A stretch of DNA of 64,000 bases. Source: an uncultured Bacillaceae bacterium. Lineage in GTDB: Bacteria > Bacillota > Bacilli > Bacillales > Bacillaceae_L. The stretch covers positions 124,001 to 188,000 of the forward strand of contig CANMHG010000006.1 of assembly GCA_947497585.1 (NCBI GenBank), read 5' to 3'. Shown here one piece after another: positions 60,572 through 64,000 of this stretch. The stretch's first letter is position 1. Each line of letters starts with the position of its first letter. The notes below the pieces were generated by a model, which worked only from the letters and a program-made list of their open reading frames with translations, searched no databases and was not told the DNA's origin. The translations under genes were made by a program, and so were the position numbers.

Positions 60572-61747
60572 TTAATTTCCTTTTCTTCTAGTCATAACGT
60601 CAAAAATTACAGCTAAGGCTAGTACGCCACCTTTAATCATATATTGATAGGAAATTCCTACACCAAGTAAGTTCATTCCACTCGTTAAAGAAGCCATTAC
60701 AATTGCTCCGATGATAGCACCTGTTACTTTACCTACTCCACCAGCTGCAGATACACCACCAACGTACGCAGCCGCGATTGCATCAAGCTCGAATAGTGTA
60801 CCAGCCGTTGTAGTTGCCGCTTGAAGGCGAGAAGTAAATAGAATGCCTGATAAAGCAGATAATAGACCCATTGAACCGAATACAATATACGTAATCTTGT
60901 TCACGTTGATTCCGCTTAAATGTGCCGCTTCGGGATTACTACCAACTGCATAAATGTGTCTTCCCAGAACCGTCTTTGTTGTGAAGAAATGATAGACAAG
61001 GACAACTAATAAGATAATAATAACCGTCCAAGAGAATCCGTTATAACCAGCTAAAATCCAAGTGATTGCAGCGATGATAGTCGAAACGAACACAAGTTGT
61101 AAAATAAAAATTTGCTTTGAAACGACTTCGAAGTTGTACTTAATTTTATTTCGACGAGTAGAAACTGCACTATAATTGTAAAATAGTATTCCAAGACCAC
61201 CAATTAATAAAGATAGTAAATGTAATCCACTAATTTGCATTAATGAAGGTATGAATCCATTTCCAATTGCATTAAAAGCATCATTTTGAACGATGATTGT
61301 CCCAGACTTTTCTGTTACTTGTAGAATCGCACCACGATAAATTAACCAACCTGCTAGTGTTGCAACAAAGGCAGGAATTCCTACTTTTGCAACAAGAAAG
61401 CCTGTAAACAAACCAGCAATTGTTCCAAGTACCAAAATAATCGGAATGACAATATAAACAGGTATACCATGCTGTGTTAGAAGAATAGCTGCAATCGCCC
61501 CAAGAAATCCTGCTAAAAATCCGATTGATAAGTCAATATGTCGAATGACAATCACTAGCATAACACCGACAGCAAGAACCGCAATATACCCAGCAGAATC
61601 TAGTAAGTTACTAATATTACGAGAAGAAATAAATAAGCCATCTGTTAAAATAGTAAAGATTAGAAAGATGACAAATAAGGCAATGTACATCCCATAATCA
61701 CGAATATTTTTACTAATTAACGTTTTCACGTCATTAATTAAAGTCAT
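60572..61747 (-). CDS. gguB: Monosaccharide ABC importer permease
   Basis: A 391-residue permease of the XylH/GguB branch, with about ten helices and the long, polar insert between helices seen in this group. Markers: LDSAGYIAVLAVGVMLVIVIRHIDLSIG, VGIPAFVATLAGWLIYRG, GSNPEAAHLSGINV (coupling helix) and AAYVGGVSAAGGVGKVTGAIIGA. It forms the membrane channel for the ATPase encoded 12 bp upstream. With ChvE it imports multiple monosaccharides. Confidence 0.85.
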   Translation of the reverse strand: MTLINDVKTLISKNIRDYGMYIALFVIFLIFTILTDGLFISSRNISNLLDSAGYIAVLAVGVMLVIVIRHIDLSIGFLAGFLGAIAAILLTQHGIPVYIVIPIILVLGTIAGLFTGFLVAKVGIPAFVATLAGWLIYRGAILQVTEKSGTIIVQNDAFNAIGNGFIPSLMQISGLHLLSLLIGGLGILFYNYSAVSTRRNKIKYNFEVVSKQIFILQLVFVSTIIAAITWILAGYNGFSWTVIIILLVVLVYHFFTTKTVLGRHIYAVGSNPEAAHLSGINVNKITYIVFGSMGLLSALSGILFTSRLQAATTTAGTLFELDAIAAAYVGGVSAAGGVGKVTGAIIGAIVMASLTSGMNLLGVGISYQYMIKGGVLALAVIFDVMTRRKGN

Positions 61748-61759
61748 TGGTTTAGCCTC

Positions 61760-63280
61760 CTATTGTGTTGCAAGTTGCATTATTTTTTCTTGATCGGCTT
61801 CTTCTATTGGTAATTCGCCTTTGATTTCTCCTTCGGCCATGACATACACTCTGTCACTCATTCCCAATACTTCACCAAGCTCCGAAGAAATCATTATAAT
61901 ACTAAGTCCCTCTTCAATTAGCTTGTTCATCACCGTATAAATTTCAAATTTTGCTCCCACATCAATACCACGAGTAGGTTCATCTAATATTAGGAGTTTA
62001 GGGCCGACAAACAGCCACTTGCCTAGTGAAACTTTTTGTTGGTTCCCACCGCTTAATTTTCCAACAAGCTGTTCTAAAGATGCAGCTTTGATGTGTAATG
62101 ATGTTTTATATCCATCTGCTACTTTAATCTCCTCGTTGTCGTTGATTACTCCATTGATAGCAATCCCATGTAAATTGGCGGCAGAAATATTGCTTTTAAT
62201 ATCTTGCATTAAAAACAACCCATCCCCTTTACGATCTTCAGTAACATACGCGATACCAGCTTTAATTGCATTACTTGTATGTTTCAATACTTTTGGCATT
62301 CCATCCATCAGTAAGTCACCTTGCAATTTATAAGATTTCGCATTACCAAAGATACTCAGGGCAAGTTCCGTTCGGCCAGAGCCCATTAAGCCTGCCAAAC
62401 CAATAATTTCACCTTTTTTAACGTGCAGATTTGCATTTTTCACAACATGTCTACCAAGCTTTTGGTCATACGCAGACCAATTCTTTAACTCTAGTACCTT
62501 TTCTCCAGTTGATTTCTTAGCACGTTTCGGATATATATCCTGAATTTCGCGTCCTACCATGTTTTTAATAATCGTATTTTCTGTTATTTCACCATTAGAG
62601 GCATCAAGTGTTCCGATCGTTTGCCCATCACGAATAACGGTTGCACTATCGGATATCTTAATAACTTCTTTCAACTTGTGGGAAATCATAATGCAGGTAA
62701 TCCCTTGTTTTCTAAGGCCATCTAGTAATTTTAGTAAATTTTCACTATCGTCTTCATTTAAAGCTGCAGTCGGTTCATCAAGAATGAGAAGTTTTACGTC
62801 TTTACTTAACGCTTTGGCAATTTCAATTAACTGACGTTTCCCTACTCCTAAGTCTTTAACGAGTGTCTCCGGGTTTACATCGAGGTTTACTTTTTCTAGT
62901 AGTTTTTTCGCTTCAACAATCGTTTCGTTCCAGTTAATTAAAGCTCCTTGCTTAATTTCATTGCCAGCAAATATATTTTCATAGACTGTGAGATCAGGAA
63001 ACAAAGCTAATTCCTGGTAAATGATAACAATCCCTGCATTAACACTGTCGTTGATTTTATTAAATTGTTGCACCTTACCTTCATAAACAATATCTCCTCC
63101 ATAAGTTCCATAAGGATAAACACCACTAAGCACTTTCATTAGAGTTGACTTTCCAGCACCGTTCTCTCCAACTAAGCAGTGAATTTCACCCTTTTTAACT
63201 TTAAAATTGACATTGTCGAGCGCCTTAACTCCTGTAAACTCCTTAGATATCTGGTTCATCTCTAGAATATATTCGCTCAT
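61760..63280 (-). CDS. gguA: Monosaccharide ABC importer ATPase (two ABC domains)
   Basis: A 506-residue duplicated ATPase of the RbsA/XylG/GguA type. The first domain has Walker A GENGAGKSTLMK and Walker B LLILDEPTAAL; the second has the degenerate GLMGSGRTELAL and intact LSGGNQQKVSLGKWL and LLILDEPTRGIDVGA. The Tyr-Gly insert YPYGTYGGDI after Walker A is typical of GguA/XylG. GGAGGG lies 7 nt before the ATG at 63280; a GTG/ATG upstream adds five residues only. Powers sugar import. Confidence 0.9.
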   Translation of the reverse strand: MSEYILEMNQISKEFTGVKALDNVNFKVKKGEIHCLVGENGAGKSTLMKVLSGVYPYGTYGGDIVYEGKVQQFNKINDSVNAGIVIIYQELALFPDLTVYENIFAGNEIKQGALINWNETIVEAKKLLEKVNLDVNPETLVKDLGVGKRQLIEIAKALSKDVKLLILDEPTAALNEDDSENLLKLLDGLRKQGITCIMISHKLKEVIKISDSATVIRDGQTIGTLDASNGEITENTIIKNMVGREIQDIYPKRAKKSTGEKVLELKNWSAYDQKLGRHVVKNANLHVKKGEIIGLAGLMGSGRTELALSIFGNAKSYKLQGDLLMDGMPKVLKHTSNAIKAGIAYVTEDRKGDGLFLMQDIKSNISAANLHGIAINGVINDNEEIKVADGYKTSLHIKAASLEQLVGKLSGGNQQKVSLGKWLFVGPKLLILDEPTRGIDVGAKFEIYTVMNKLIEEGLSIIMISSELGEVLGMSDRVYVMAEGEIKGELPIEEADQEKIMQLATQ

Positions 63281-63315
63281 CCTGATTCCCTCCAAACAAA
63301 ACAGCTATAATAATT

Positions 63316-63345
63316 GCGTGATAGTAATCTAGATTACTACCACGC
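63316..63345. repeat. Intergenic hairpin between binding protein and ATPase genes
   Basis: GCGTGATAGTAATCT (63316-63330) is inverted in 63331-63345 with one mismatch and no loop spacing. Hairpins at this site often stabilise the upstream binding-protein mRNA or lower read-through into the ATPase gene. Confidence 0.75.
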
Positions 63346-63363
63346 AGTACTTAATTGTTATTT

Positions 63364-64000
63364 TTATAGTCCTTTAAACTCACTTGCTTCATAGTACCCT
63401 GAATCGATTAGTTCTTTCTTCACGTTCTCTTGATCTACAACAATTACGTCTGTTTGTTTTGCTTTCACATCCACTTTTCCATTGTTGTAAGTACCAGTTG
63501 TTTCTGGTGTTTTACCATCTAAGATCTCGATTGCCATACCCATTGCATCTGAAACTAGTGTACGAACATCTTTAAACACTGTCATAGACTGTTTGCCATC
63601 AATGATGTATTGAATCGAAGCTTTTTCAGCATCTTGACCTGTAACAAAGAAGCTAGTAATGTCAGAGTCAGAACCGAAAACATCTGCGATTGAACGAGCC
63701 GTTCCATCGTTTGGTGCTAAAATTGCTACATCACCTTTTAAGTTAGCAGCAGCTGCTGTTAAGTGTGTTTGAGCTTTGTTGATTGCTTCGTTTGGATCCC
63801 AGTTCGTTGTAACCTGACCTAAAATTTTTCCTAACTCATCACGTGTAAGGTCCTGCTTATCTTTTAATGCCACCGCTTCACTTGAGTTAGCGATTACAAA
63901 AGTACCATCAGCAACTTTCGGTTGAAGTACTTTCCAAGCACCTTCGAAGAACAAAAATGCGTTGTTATCAGAAGAAGCACCTGCATACAGGTATAACGGT
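63364..64000 (-). CDS. chvE: Monosaccharide-binding protein (5' end outside window)
   Basis: 212 codons of the C-terminal part of a solute-binding protein are present; the N-terminus lies beyond the window. The visible segment has LYAGASSDNNAF at its start, DVAILAPNDGTARSIADVF, FVTGQDAEKASIQYIIDG and MTVFKDVRTLVSDAMGMA, the pattern of ChvE/multiple-monosaccharide-binding proteins. It is the first of the binding protein-ATPase-permease set. The truncation is caused by the window edge, not by mutation. Confidence 0.85.
   Translation of the reverse strand, partial: PLYLYAGASSDNNAFLFFEGAWKVLQPKVADGTFVIANSSEAVALKDKQDLTRDELGKILGQVTTNWDPNEAINKAQTHLTAAAANLKGDVAILAPNDGTARSIADVFGSDSDITSFFVTGQDAEKASIQYIIDGKQSMTVFKDVRTLVSDAMGMAIEILDGKTPETTGTYNNGKVDVKAKQTDVIVVDQENVKKELIDSGYYEASEFKGL

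Overview
The window reads as chromosomal DNA of a low-GC Gram-positive spore-former of the family Bacillaceae (Bacillus sensu lato). Supporting this are the strong AGGAGG-type ribosome sites, the xpaC-yaaN pair, a RocB-like protein, YkuD, a KinA/KinE-like PAS kinase, an Fnr with NreABC-like neighbours, and a GC-rich hairpin repeat familiar from Bacillaceae spacers. I cannot fix the genus. There is no rRNA, tRNA, CRISPR array, prophage or insertion sequence. Gene content is mostly small metabolic, transport and regulatory units on both strands.

Layout. 1-5.2 kb: a cut M20 peptidase, a D-2-hydroxyacid dehydrogenase, a PadR-DUF2812-CPBP operon with a visible operator, a small HTH protein, a structured repeat and an SDR. 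5.2-16.4 kb: xpaC-yaaN, a membrane-anchored PstS-like protein, a three-gene cassette of small linked-domain proteins, a RocB-like peptidase, transporters, a PAS kinase, an ASCH protein and small membrane proteins. 16.4-21.5 kb: a diguanylate cyclase, an Fnr-like regulator and a GAF / response regulator / PAS kinase set resembling NreABC. 21.6-29.6 kb: a TetR-controlled ABC exporter, glutamate dehydrogenase, an AidB-like acyl-CoA dehydrogenase opposite a MerR regulator, and a hydrolase. 29.7-42.9 kb: DoxX, MFS, DUF4230, HemY-like, CoA-disulfide reductase-like, GNAT, threonine aldolase-like, methyltransferase, a TetR/DHA2 efflux pair, an HD phosphohydrolase with an attenuator-like leader, and a lipase-like hydrolase. 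43-51.5 kb: a trehalose PTS operon (treP-treA-IIA), a (p)ppGpp-hydrolase-like HD protein, YkuD, a divergent polysaccharide deacetylase, and an XRE-TPR regulator opposite an MFS transporter. 51.5-64 kb: a phytoene-desaturase-like oxidoreductase behind a large inverted repeat, a DMT transporter, and a sugar region: ChvE-GguA-GguB transporter, a membrane-anchored sugar-binding sensor, a LytS/YesM-type kinase, a YesN-type regulator, XylF and a Gfo/Idh/MocA oxidoreductase.

Three themes stand out. First, a 52-bp near-perfect palindrome occurs eight times at full length, plus two degenerate and two half copies. All lie between 21.5 and 46.9 kb; I noticed none elsewhere. Stem positions show compensatory changes, and one half copy supplies the last nine codons and the stop of a methyltransferase gene, a REP/REPIN-like behaviour. 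Second, four genes appear to start at non-standard codons (ATT twice, CTG twice), each behind a good Shine-Dalgarno sequence. Third, many divergent or autoregulated units show readable operators (PadR, two TetR, MerR, XRE-TPR and the phytoene-desaturase-like gene).

The most system-like region is 54.3-64 kb. Its gene order matches the described XylFII-LytS-YesN xylose-sensing arrangement next to a monosaccharide ABC importer. The Fnr/NreABC-like block at 18-21.5 kb is also of interest because its kinase lacks the oxygen-sensing cysteines and its Fnr has an unusual C-terminal cysteine layout.
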